From assembly GCA_035373905.1 (NCBI GenBank), contig DAOSOK010000001.1, positions 62,001 to 126,000 on the forward strand: DNA of 64,000 nucleotides. Reading direction: 5' to 3'. Shown here in pieces: positions 16,863 to 24,617 of the stretch (position 1 is its first letter; each line of letters opens with the position of its first letter). Both the position numbers and the translations under genes were made by a program. The notes beneath the pieces were generated by a model that saw only the letters and a list, made by a program, of their open reading frames with translations, ran no database searches and was not told the origin of the DNA. Source of the stretch: Candidatus Ozemobacteraceae bacterium (GTDB taxonomy: Bacteria > Muiribacteriota > Ozemobacteria > Ozemobacterales > Ozemobacteraceae).

Positions 16863-16951
16863 CCCGTTCGCCCTGAGCTTGTCGAAGCCTGTCCTGAGCC
16901 TGCCGAAGGGGCGAAGATCTCTCGTGCTTCGGCGGGCTCAGCACGAACGGG
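16863..16951. repeat. Dispersed palindromic repeat cluster (CTGAGC-n4-CGAAG units)
   Basis: Three related units lie head-to-tail: 16863-16889, about 16890-16910, and an inverted one at about 16923-16951. Each carries CTGAGC, four variable bases and CGAAG. The outer ends form an inverted repeat (CCCGTTCG and CGAACGGG). A degenerate further copy lies at 21428-21451. The form is that of a small non-coding dispersed repeat found in intergenic DNA. Confidence 0.7.
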
Positions 16952-16975
16952 AAGGCTGAGTTGGCTATTCCAAAG

Positions 16976-17011
16976 CGAAGCCCCCGGACGGCGTGCCGTT
17001 CGGGGGCTTCG
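16976..17011. terminator. Hairpin terminator between converging epimerase and sensor genes
   Basis: CGAAGCCCCCGGACGG (16976-16991) pairs with CCGTTCGGGGGCTTCG (16996-17011) in a 16-bp stem with one G-U pair and a 4-nt loop. No strong T-run follows on the plus strand; the minus side has TTTGG. Its location between two convergent genes suggests a bidirectional terminator. Confidence 0.65.
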
Positions 17012-17029
17012 TATAAGGACGTCGGGGCG

Positions 17030-19468
17030 CTACGCCACGAGATTCTCGCGGTAGAAGTTTTCCCAGAGTTCCTTTTCCTCGTTCAGGGTCATGAGAGCGA
17101 GGTGGTCTGTTGCGAGTTTCGCGGCGAGGTCGATCAGCGGCATCGTGGCGGCCGCCGCATCGGGAAGCTGGATGAACATCACGCCGAGCATGCGGGCGCC
17201 TTGGTTCATCGGGAAGGCGATCAGGATCGACGAGTCGATCTGGTCCTTCACCGAGGCTTTGTGGGCCGGATTGGTCTGAAGGGCCCTGAAAACGCGTTCC
17301 TCGATCGAACGCATCTCAAATTTTCGGCTCGTGTCCAGGCGCGCCAGCGGCTGGACCATACCGTCTGTATGGACGCGGAACACCGAGACGTCGGAGGCGT
17401 TCGTGAGCTTGCCGAGCGACTTGCTGAAGCTCTGGAAAGGGAGTTCGCCCTTACCGGGTGAGAGGCGCATGAGGTCCATCAGGCCGTTGATCTGGGCGTC
17501 GAGAGTCGCGATCGTCGCTTTCAGCCCCTGCCGCTGGACGGACTGATCCTGTGTGGCGATGGCGTGCTTGAGGGCGATCGCCGTCTGCGACAGGTAGTAG
17601 GTCAGGAGTGAGATCATCTTTTCGGGGTTTTCTTCGGCGCCGAACCGGTCGAACATCATCATGCCAAGCAGTTCCGACTCGTGCCGCACCGGGATGTAGG
17701 CGACCATCCGCTGGACCGGGCCGTTCGAGATCTCGAGCGTTGCGGATTTTTCCGGATGGATCTCCGCCTTGATGATGACCGGCTGGCCCTCGTTGAGGAC
17801 CGGCTCGAGGATTTTCGGATTCTTGCGCGGCACGTCGAGCAGGCTGGGGGAGGCTTTCCGTGTATCGAGGATCTCGTTGAGGCGGTTCGGCGCGTTCGAC
17901 GACAGGAAGATGTGCAGGCAGGCGTCGTCGAGCTTGAACAGCGCCTTGGTCCGGCGCTCGATCATCGAGACAAGCGTGTCGAGCTGGTTGCAGTTCTTCA
18001 GCAGCTCGGTGACCTCTTCCAGAATCATCTGCTTGTAAGTCAGGTCGACCGTGAGAGCGTCGTTCGAGGATTTGACGCAAGCCAGTTCCGACTTCAGGGC
18101 AGAGATGTGATTGTCCTGTTCCGACCGCTTGTTTTCGAGAAGGCGAAGCCTGTCGGTGAGATCGTCGATTTCCTGCGACCGCTCGTTGGCCTGTTTCAGG
18201 CTCTTCATCAACTGCTGGTTGATTTCTTTGCCGTCCAGGACCGATTTCTCGAGGTCGAGGCGGGTCGTGTCCAGCGCCTGTTTCAGTTCGTCGACGCGCG
18301 CCTTGAGGAAGATCGGCTCGGTCAGATCGTCGGCGATCAGCAGGATCATCGGCTGATGCTCGTTTCCCGTCATTGGCACGAGCCGGCACGAAACGGTGTG
18401 GATACTGCCCTCGCCCGATTGGATGCGGATACGTTCGATTTCCTTCACGCGGCCGCCAGTCAGGACCGACTGCATGACGTAGCCCATGCCGTACTGCCGA
18501 AACGCCGGGATTGCGTCCAGAATGTTCCGGCCCGTCAGATCGTTCGCGAACAGGCCGGAGGCACCTCGGCGGTATTTCACGACGGTGCCTTCCGCGTTGA
18601 GGATGAACCAGGCCGTCGAAATATTTTCTGCGATATTGTTCTCGGCGATGCCGTCCAGGCGACTCTGGTCGAGAAGCCGCTGGAGAAAGTAGATGCGCTC
18701 CTTGAAAATGGCGGTGAGATTGTGCGCGAGATACGTCGTGCCGAGAAACGCGACGACCATCACGGCGAAGCTGGCGACCGCCCAGCCGAGCGACATGCTC
18801 AGGTCGCCATACTCAGGACTATAGAACTTGATGTGCATCAGCGCCTTGAAATGAACGAGCAGGCACAAAACGAAGTAGGCACTGCCTGTCAGCCCGGCGT
18901 AGATCGCGCCCTTATAGAAGCCCATCACCGCGCCGGCGACGATGATCGGTATCACGGCCAGAATCATCAGCGGGCTTTCGGGCGAGCCGGTGTAGCGGAC
19001 GAACAGGGTGATCATGAGGAGATCGACGATCACCTGCGTGTGCATGACGTTGTCGAGGGCCAGCAGGTTGAACCGGACGCCCCGGAACAGTTCGAGCACC
19101 ATCAGATACATCGTGGTGACGAGTCTGAACAGCAGGCGAGGCAGGATCGTGACCGCGCGAGGTCCGGCGGTCTTGATCTCGCCGAGATGCCTGATCAGAA
19201 GCAGATTCAGAAGACGGCGAAGCGCCGGAACGCCGTGGCGAAGACCGACCTGGCGGGTCAGGACGGAAATATGGACCGTGAAATAGATGTTCAGGCAGGC
19301 GAGGAGACAGCAGAGGACGTAGATGGGAGCGATCTGAAAGCTCATTCCCAGGAGTCTGGTCGACAGCAGCGCAAAACCGAACAAAATCGGTATGGCTGCC
19401 CATCTCAGGGTGACGAGACCCTGCGCGATCTGGAGTTCTCTCAGACCTGAACGATTGGATTGTTCCAC
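17030..19468 (-). CDS. Membrane-bound PAS/GAF sensor protein without output domain
   Basis: This protein of 812 aa starts at a GTG with GGAGG upstream. The first ~250 residues hold about six hydrophobic helices. A PAS-like domain follows (around 270-390; AWFILNAEGTVVKYRRG), then a coiled coil (about 385-470), a GAF-like domain (about 470-620, from LLKNCNQLDTLVSMIERR) and a second GAF-like domain to the end. I see no HisKA/HATPase, GGDEF, EAL, HD-GYP or phosphatase motif, so signal output must pass through a partner. Membrane-PAS-GAF architecture is usual for histidine kinases, so this may be a kinase relative that lost its catalytic core. No obvious partner is adjacent. Ligand unknown. Confidence 0.75.
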   Translation of the reverse strand: MEQSNRSGLRELQIAQGLVTLRWAAIPILFGFALLSTRLLGMSFQIAPIYVLCCLLACLNIYFTVHISVLTRQVGLRHGVPALRRLLNLLLIRHLGEIKTAGPRAVTILPRLLFRLVTTMYLMVLELFRGVRFNLLALDNVMHTQVIVDLLMITLFVRYTGSPESPLMILAVIPIIVAGAVMGFYKGAIYAGLTGSAYFVLCLLVHFKALMHIKFYSPEYGDLSMSLGWAVASFAVMVVAFLGTTYLAHNLTAIFKERIYFLQRLLDQSRLDGIAENNIAENISTAWFILNAEGTVVKYRRGASGLFANDLTGRNILDAIPAFRQYGMGYVMQSVLTGGRVKEIERIRIQSGEGSIHTVSCRLVPMTGNEHQPMILLIADDLTEPIFLKARVDELKQALDTTRLDLEKSVLDGKEINQQLMKSLKQANERSQEIDDLTDRLRLLENKRSEQDNHISALKSELACVKSSNDALTVDLTYKQMILEEVTELLKNCNQLDTLVSMIERRTKALFKLDDACLHIFLSSNAPNRLNEILDTRKASPSLLDVPRKNPKILEPVLNEGQPVIIKAEIHPEKSATLEISNGPVQRMVAYIPVRHESELLGMMMFDRFGAEENPEKMISLLTYYLSQTAIALKHAIATQDQSVQRQGLKATIATLDAQINGLMDLMRLSPGKGELPFQSFSKSLGKLTNASDVSVFRVHTDGMVQPLARLDTSRKFEMRSIEERVFRALQTNPAHKASVKDQIDSSILIAFPMNQGARMLGVMFIQLPDAAAATMPLIDLAAKLATDHLALMTLNEEKELWENFYRENLVA

Positions 19469-19611
19469 GGGTGTCCTCCTGCATGCCTGACGGACAGAAC
19501 GTGTCCGCTATCATGTATCGGCATGGGACGACGAATCATCGAGAAAAAAATGGAAAGAACGGAAAAACGCACCCGATGCGGTCTGCCAGGCGCTGAAAAC
19601 AACGTCGCAGA

Positions 19612-21276
19612 TCAGCGGATCTCGAGGAGCTTTTCCACCTCGCGCAGATTGCGGATGGAAATGCCGGCACCGGCGAGCTTGGCGAGGAATCGCGCCAGCC
19701 CGCTCTGGGAGGCGGTGCAGAGTTTCCAGCGACCGCGAAGTTGGCTGATCTCCGAGGATTTCGCCTTCAGCAGGTGCTTCAGGCTCTCGGACGTCAGAGG
19801 AAGGCTTGTCGGTTCGGTTGCCGCGGCGATCGGCCATGCCTCGTGGACCCGGTTCAGCAGTCGATACGGGGGATAGGCGCCGACCACGGCGAGATGCATG
19901 GTCATGCTCGCGAAAAAACTGTCTGACGCATCCGGATACTCCGGCTGGAAGCATGCCGAGAGGTCGGAACGAATCGCCGTGAGGGTGGAAGTCATCTCCG
20001 AGAACGGCATGCTCCATGCGATGAGCGTTTCGCTTCCGGTCTGCTCGATGAGCTGGAGCGAAGGGATGTTGTCGTCCTCGAGGAGTTTGTTGAGCGAAGA
20101 CAACTGTTCGGGCATGCTCGCGAGCGGAGCCTTGATCAGGAGTGCGGCGTCGACGAACTCGCGGTTCCCGACCGTTGCGCTGCCGATGTTGGCTATCACG
20201 ATTTCCGGGCGAGTTGTCCGCTCGATCATGAATTGATTCAGCGTTTCGTCGGGGAAGATCAGGATGAGTCTACTGCTAGTGGGGGGAACGAACCGAATGG
20301 CGGGGCGTTCCGGGAGGTTCCAGCCGTTTCGCCTGGCTTGCGCAGCGATCAGGGCCGATTTGGCGAGATCGCGGCGATCGAAGGAGAGCAGCTCCACCGA
20401 GGCCGATGCGAAGCCCGTCCAGCGGGGATCGTTGGCGCGGGGAAACGTGCGGTCTTTGAGGAAGGCGTCGATGATGCGTTCCCGCTGGTCGATTTCGTGG
20501 ATGGCCGCCGACGCGACGAGGACGAGAACCGTGCGGGTCGGGAGATCCCAGACGTCGAACGCGGTGGTGCCCTGGGGAAAGTTGGGCAGGGCGACGAACG
20601 ATTCGCCGATATGTCGGGCCGTGAAATGAGCGTCGGGGGTGGAGGGTTCCCAGGTCAGAACGCGCGCGACCGCCGCGGAAGCGCCCGAATAGCGAAGGAA
20701 ATCCTGGGGCGGGGCCAGCGGGCTGGCGTCGCCAGGCAGGATGGTCGACAATCTCGATTCAAGCCTGAACTGCGCCTCGGCGAGCGGGCCGTCGATCCAG
20801 AGCGTTGCCTTTGCCTCGTTGTCATGATACTCGCCGATGGCCGTGGCGAGCAGGAGTTCGTTGAGCTGGGGCTGGGACGGCGGGGTGAGGGGCTGTCTCA
20901 GGCCGGCCGTGATCTGGTCGAACAGGTTCCCGAGAAGAAGCTCGGCTTCCGGGGACGTCTGCGGGAGGAGCATGACGAGATGCGCCGCCGTCGGAGTTTC
21001 GATGAGGCGCCATTCGCCGCCGGCCATGCGCATCCGCTCGGCGAAGGAGTCCGCGCCCCCGGCCTTGCACACGCCGAGGAGCAGTTTCGAGATGTTCCGG
21101 GGCGAAGCCACCCCGTCGACGGTTCTGGTAGGGACGATCAATACGGCCCGGCTGATCGCTTCGGGGGTGAGGGCCGAAGCGGCCGAACCGCAGACGAACG
21201 ACAGAATTCCCAGCAACCAGATCAGCGCGCGCCGGGAAAACGTCCGAAGATACTGCTCACAAGAAAGCGTTTTCAT
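19612..21276 (-). CDS. Secreted protein of unknown function
   Basis: This protein of 554 aa has a signal peptide (LIWLLGILSFVCGSAASA, about residues 18-35) and no other long hydrophobic stretch, so it is probably periplasmic or secreted. I do not recognise the family. Two halves of alternating beta/alpha pattern (for example AAHLVMLLPQTSPEAELLLGNL, and HLAVVGAYPPYRLLNRVHEA) loosely resemble the fold of M16 (pitrilysin-like) proteins, but no HxxEH zinc motif is present, so at best it would be an inactive relative. The -10 box of its promoter is only 11 nt from the start codon. It is followed on the same strand, 143 bp later, by the sensor gene. Confidence 0.6.
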   Translation of the reverse strand: MKTLSCEQYLRTFSRRALIWLLGILSFVCGSAASALTPEAISRAVLIVPTRTVDGVASPRNISKLLLGVCKAGGADSFAERMRMAGGEWRLIETPTAAHLVMLLPQTSPEAELLLGNLFDQITAGLRQPLTPPSQPQLNELLLATAIGEYHDNEAKATLWIDGPLAEAQFRLESRLSTILPGDASPLAPPQDFLRYSGASAAVARVLTWEPSTPDAHFTARHIGESFVALPNFPQGTTAFDVWDLPTRTVLVLVASAAIHEIDQRERIIDAFLKDRTFPRANDPRWTGFASASVELLSFDRRDLAKSALIAAQARRNGWNLPERPAIRFVPPTSSRLILIFPDETLNQFMIERTTRPEIVIANIGSATVGNREFVDAALLIKAPLASMPEQLSSLNKLLEDDNIPSLQLIEQTGSETLIAWSMPFSEMTSTLTAIRSDLSACFQPEYPDASDSFFASMTMHLAVVGAYPPYRLLNRVHEAWPIAAATEPTSLPLTSESLKHLLKAKSSEISQLRGRWKLCTASQSGLARFLAKLAGAGISIRNLREVEKLLEIR

Positions 21277-21287
21277 TTTCGGTGCAT

Positions 21288-21318
21288 ATTATACGATACC
21301 TCCATGGGCGGAGGTCAA
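21288..21318 (-). promoter_or_regulatory. Promoter of the secreted unknown gene, almost touching the start codon
   Basis: Reading the minus strand, TTGACC (21318-21313), a 19-nt spacer and a perfect TATAAT (21293-21288) lie directly upstream. The ATG at 21276 starts only 11 nt after the -10 box, so the expected transcript would have a leader of about five nucleotides and no Shine-Dalgarno. Confidence 0.6.
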
Positions 21319-21427
21319 CACAAAAAGGCGGCGAGTTTTTTTCGGTATCAATGCGCTGCGAATGTTGCGGGAGAACGCGAGAACCGGTTACCCTTGTCCC
21401 CGATGATCTCTCCAGAACGATGATCGA

Positions 21428-21451
21428 CCGTTCACCCTGAATCCGTCGAAG
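21428..21451. repeat. Degenerate copy of the CTGAGC/CGAAG dispersed repeat
   Basis: The 24-bp stretch matches the first unit of the repeat at 16863-16951 at 19 positions of 24, keeping CCGTTC, CCCTGA and GTCGAAG. It ends 6 bp before the start codon of the dolichol-kinase-like gene. Confidence 0.5.
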
Positions 21452-21457
21452 GGCGAG

Positions 21458-22855
21458 ATGCCAGAGGCAATGATGGACTCCTATCAGATTCTCATGGCCG
21501 AATGCGGGGCCGCGCTGAGCGTGAGCGCTGTGTTCATGGCCATATTCGGGATCGCCGAACTGCTTCGGGGGTTCGACCTTGCCCCGCAGGAAGTGACCAG
21601 AAAATTCGTGCATCTCGGCGCCGGTCTTGTCTCGCTGAGCTTCGCCTATGTCTTCAAATCGCCGATTACCCTGCTGGTCATGCTGGTGGGCTTCGTCGCG
21701 GCCATGACCCTCGGAAAACGCTGGCATCTGATGACGGCGGTTCACGGCGTCGATCGTCGGTCAGCCGGCGATCTCCTGCATCCGCTTGCGATTTTCATCA
21801 CGTATCTTTTCGCCACCAGGTTCGACAAGCCGCATTTCTATGCGATCGCGATCGCCGTACTCTCGGTCTCGGATTCGCTTGCGGCTCTCATCGGGAAATC
21901 GTACGGATTCAAGCTGTATGAAGTCGAGGAAGACAGGAAGAGCGTCGAAGGCTCGATCATCTTCTTCCTGTCGACGTTTCTGATCGTCCATCTCACCCTG
22001 CTGCTGGCCACGGATATCGACCGCACGGGAAGCGTGCTCGCGGCCCTTCTGATCGCCATTCTGGCGACCGCGTTCGAAGCCGTTGCGCTCGACGGGGCTG
22101 ACAACCTGGTCGTGCCCGTCGGAACGTTGTTCGTGCTGATGAAGATCACGCGCCAGTCGATTCCCGAGATGGCGTTTCAGAACTGCCTCATGGGCATCAT
22201 TTATTTCACGACGTATCTTATCGCGCGGCCCTCGGAAAAGCTCGGTTCGTCGGGCATCATCGGTATCGCGCTTGCCGGATACGCCGCCTGGAGCCTTGTC
22301 ACCTGGGATTGGTATATCCCCATTCTCATCGCGACGCTTCTTCTTTCCTGGGTCGATGTGTTCCTCGAGCGACCCGGGCAGCAGACCGAGTTGCACCGCA
22401 TCAGGCCGGTCTTTTATACCTTCATCACGTCGTTTCTCTGGGTGCTCGGGGCGAACATGGAGTTCGGCACCGGCACGGACCATTTCTACGTGGTTCCCTA
22501 TCTGGTCAGCATTGCAGGCAATCTGAGCGTCCGATGGTCCTGGTATCAGCGAACGCATCCCGACGGAAGCGGGTCGCGGCTTCCCCGGCGACTCGTTCTT
22601 GCCTGGCCGGTCGGACGGGCCGCGATCCTCGCCCTGGTATTCCTCCCGGTTCATCTCCTAGGCGGATTCGGTCTGAACGTCGCTTTTTCGACGACGACCT
22701 TCATCGCCGGAACCTGGCTCACCGACCGTCTGTATTGGGCCATTGGCCGTTCCCGGCTCGAGACGTGGGACCGAAAGGCGTTTCTACGCATGGGAATGGC
22801 GGTCGTTCTCGTCTCGTCGGCCGCCGTCTATGCGGCAAATCTCTGGTATTACTGA
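21458..22855 (+). CDS. Dolichol/phytol kinase-like polytopic membrane protein
   Basis: This is an integral membrane protein of 465 aa with about ten or more hydrophobic helices. Signature stretches of the phosphatidate cytidylyltransferase/dolichol-kinase superfamily are present: VTRKFVHLGAGLVSLSFA near residue 48, SVSDSLAALIGKSYG, DRKSVEGSIIFF, and ALDGADNLVVPVG. Members phosphorylate polyprenols or phytol with CTP. Here a polyprenol or other lipid alcohol is the likely substrate, which would supply lipid carriers for envelope polymers; that is inference. The C-terminal half (from ~residue 270) is a second hydrophobic block outside the core domain. Internal ATGs at 21470 and 21473 are possible starts (AGAGG precedes 21473). 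Confidence 0.72.
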   Translation: MPEAMMDSYQILMAECGAALSVSAVFMAIFGIAELLRGFDLAPQEVTRKFVHLGAGLVSLSFAYVFKSPITLLVMLVGFVAAMTLGKRWHLMTAVHGVDRRSAGDLLHPLAIFITYLFATRFDKPHFYAIAIAVLSVSDSLAALIGKSYGFKLYEVEEDRKSVEGSIIFFLSTFLIVHLTLLLATDIDRTGSVLAALLIAILATAFEAVALDGADNLVVPVGTLFVLMKITRQSIPEMAFQNCLMGIIYFTTYLIARPSEKLGSSGIIGIALAGYAAWSLVTWDWYIPILIATLLLSWVDVFLERPGQQTELHRIRPVFYTFITSFLWVLGANMEFGTGTDHFYVVPYLVSIAGNLSVRWSWYQRTHPDGSGSRLPRRLVLAWPVGRAAILALVFLPVHLLGGFGLNVAFSTTTFIAGTWLTDRLYWAIGRSRLETWDRKAFLRMGMAVVLVSSAAVYAANLWYY

Positions 22856-22864
22856 GACGCGGGT

Positions 22865-24457
22865 TCAGTCGTAGGTCGGAACGAACGAATCGGCGTTGAC
22901 GAGTCTGATCGGCGATGGGACGGCGGGCATCGTGATGACGGGATGCCGTCGTATGTAGTCCAGGAATGCCTCGCGGTAAAAGTAGCCGTCGTCCTTGCTG
23001 TTCGTGGCATCCTTGAACAGCACGTTCCCGTGCTGGTTCCCGTCCGAAAGATAGGAGATCGTGGCCACGCGGTAGGTGTTCCCCGCTTCGACCGGTCTGC
23101 CGGCGATCTTCAGATCGGTGACCACGCGGTTCTCGAGGTCGAACGTGCATGTGACGCCGCTGTACTGAAACCCGGAAATCGCACCGTAGTGCCTGCAGAG
23201 GTAGTCGAACATGGCGATGAGGCTTCGGCCGTCCATCGTGAGTGTGACGACGGTGTTGTCGAAAGGAAGCATGCTGAAGATGCGGCCGAGCGTAATCGGG
23301 CCTCTGGGCAGGATTTCCCGAATGCAGCCGGAATTGACGATCGCCATGTCGGCGCCGGTGAACTCGACGAGGCTTTGCGCGACGAGGGAGCCGAGCGGCA
23401 GAGTGTCGAGATGTTTTCGCTTTTCCGGATACAGGAATTCGACGTCGCTCCTGCCGACGATCTGCGACGTTCGCGCCCTGATCATTTCGTCATACGATTC
23501 GACGAGGCGATGAACCGGCGAATCCAGCGGCACGGTGATGGAGGCGGTGACCGGGATCAGCCTGCCCTCCGCGCCGGTGACGGTTCTGTCGTCGGCCAGC
23601 CGCAGATCGAGGCGGCCGAGAAAGACGCCCCATTTGAAGGCCTGGACGACAACGGTCCCGGCTCCCTTGCCCGTCGACGGGGGCACGACCGTCGGCTCGC
23701 TCCTGACGACGGTCGGCGTTTCGAGGTAGGTGTTCGTGTGGCCGCCGATGATCACGTCGATGCCCGAAACCTGCGAGGCGAGAGCCAGGTCATGCTCGTA
23801 GCCGGAATGCGAGAGGAGGACGAACAGGTCGGTGCGTGGTCCGAGCTCCGCGACCAGCGATGCGACCGCGGAAGCCGGCTCGATCAGGCGCATCCCGGCG
23901 CGGTTCGTCACCGAGATCACATCCCATGCGGCATTGCCGATGACGCCTGCAACGCCGATGGAAAGCCCGTTTCGCTCGATGATCCGGTAAGGCGGGAAGA
24001 CGAGGGCGCCGCTCGAGGCGTTCACGACGTTCGCGCACAGGAGCGGAAACGAGGCGTGCCTGTACTGTTCGAGGAGGTTCCCGAGACCGTCGTCGAATTC
24101 GTGATTGCCGAGGGTCGTCGCATCGTATCCGCACAGGGAGTAGGCTTCGAGGTCCGTTTTTCCCTTGAAATACGAGTAGAACGGCGTTCCCTGGAAAATG
24201 TCGCCGCCGTCGAGCAGCAGCACGCACGACTCGCTCGCCCGGATCGACCGGATGAGTTCGTGCCTGCGCGCAATGCCGCCGACCTGCTTCCCGAAGTCGG
24301 GTATGTCGGCCGGCAGCAGGTGCGAGTGATGGTCGTTCGTGTAAAGAATCGTCACCGTCTTTCCTTCCGCGAATGCGTCTGACGCAATTCCGAAGACGGC
24401 AAAAATATATACTATAAAAAATATAAAAGGCGATTTCCGGGTGGAAACGGTTGCCAT
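22865..24457 (-). CDS. Secreted 5'-nucleotidase/2',3'-cyclic phosphodiesterase family protein (UshA-like)
   Basis: This is a periplasmic metallophosphoesterase of 530 aa from the ATG at 24457 (GGGGAG 8 nt upstream). The signal peptide spans about residues 10-29 (FIFFIVYIFAVFGIASDAFA). The two-metal phosphoesterase motifs are all present: LYTNDHHSHL, LDGGDIFQGT, TLGNHEFDDG, LLSHSGYEHD and IIGGHTNTY. The C-terminal 5'-nucleotidase domain (about 330-520) includes GADMAIVNSGCIRE. It would dephosphorylate extracellular nucleotides for nucleoside and phosphate salvage. The 3' end faces the dolichol-kinase-like gene with a gap of only 9 bp. Confidence 0.92.
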   Translation of the reverse strand: MATVSTRKSPFIFFIVYIFAVFGIASDAFAEGKTVTILYTNDHHSHLLPADIPDFGKQVGGIARRHELIRSIRASESCVLLLDGGDIFQGTPFYSYFKGKTDLEAYSLCGYDATTLGNHEFDDGLGNLLEQYRHASFPLLCANVVNASSGALVFPPYRIIERNGLSIGVAGVIGNAAWDVISVTNRAGMRLIEPASAVASLVAELGPRTDLFVLLSHSGYEHDLALASQVSGIDVIIGGHTNTYLETPTVVRSEPTVVPPSTGKGAGTVVVQAFKWGVFLGRLDLRLADDRTVTGAEGRLIPVTASITVPLDSPVHRLVESYDEMIRARTSQIVGRSDVEFLYPEKRKHLDTLPLGSLVAQSLVEFTGADMAIVNSGCIREILPRGPITLGRIFSMLPFDNTVVTLTMDGRSLIAMFDYLCRHYGAISGFQYSGVTCTFDLENRVVTDLKIAGRPVEAGNTYRVATISYLSDGNQHGNVLFKDATNSKDDGYFYREAFLDYIRRHPVITMPAVPSPIRLVNADSFVPTYD

Positions 24458-24485
24458 CGGGTTCTCCCCTTCCGGATGATGACGA

Positions 24486-24494
24486 AGTATACCA
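24486..24494 (-). promoter_or_regulatory. Extended -10 promoter of the 5'-nucleotidase gene
   Basis: TGGTATACT on the minus strand is a good extended -10 element, 28 nt before the start codon with GGGGAG between them. No clear -35 box. The same 9-mer precedes the wecA-like gene at 46221-46229. Confidence 0.5.
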
Positions 24495-24617
24495 CACGAC
24501 CGCGTCGGGTCGCGAACCCGCCGGTCGAATTTCCAATCGCGCGGGGACGTCGGATGTGATACCCTGATCTTGCACCGCAACGGATTCCATCTCTCGAACG
24601 AGGCACGTGTTCAGCCC

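Noticed and set aside
16863..16951. Considered as a CRISPR array because of repeated units
   Set aside because: Units are degenerate, partly inverted and lack spacers of equal length; no cas gene is near.
17681..19450. Plus-strand ORF of 589 codons
   Set aside because: Antisense of the membrane sensor gene, which has signal-like helices, PAS and GAF patterns on the minus strand.
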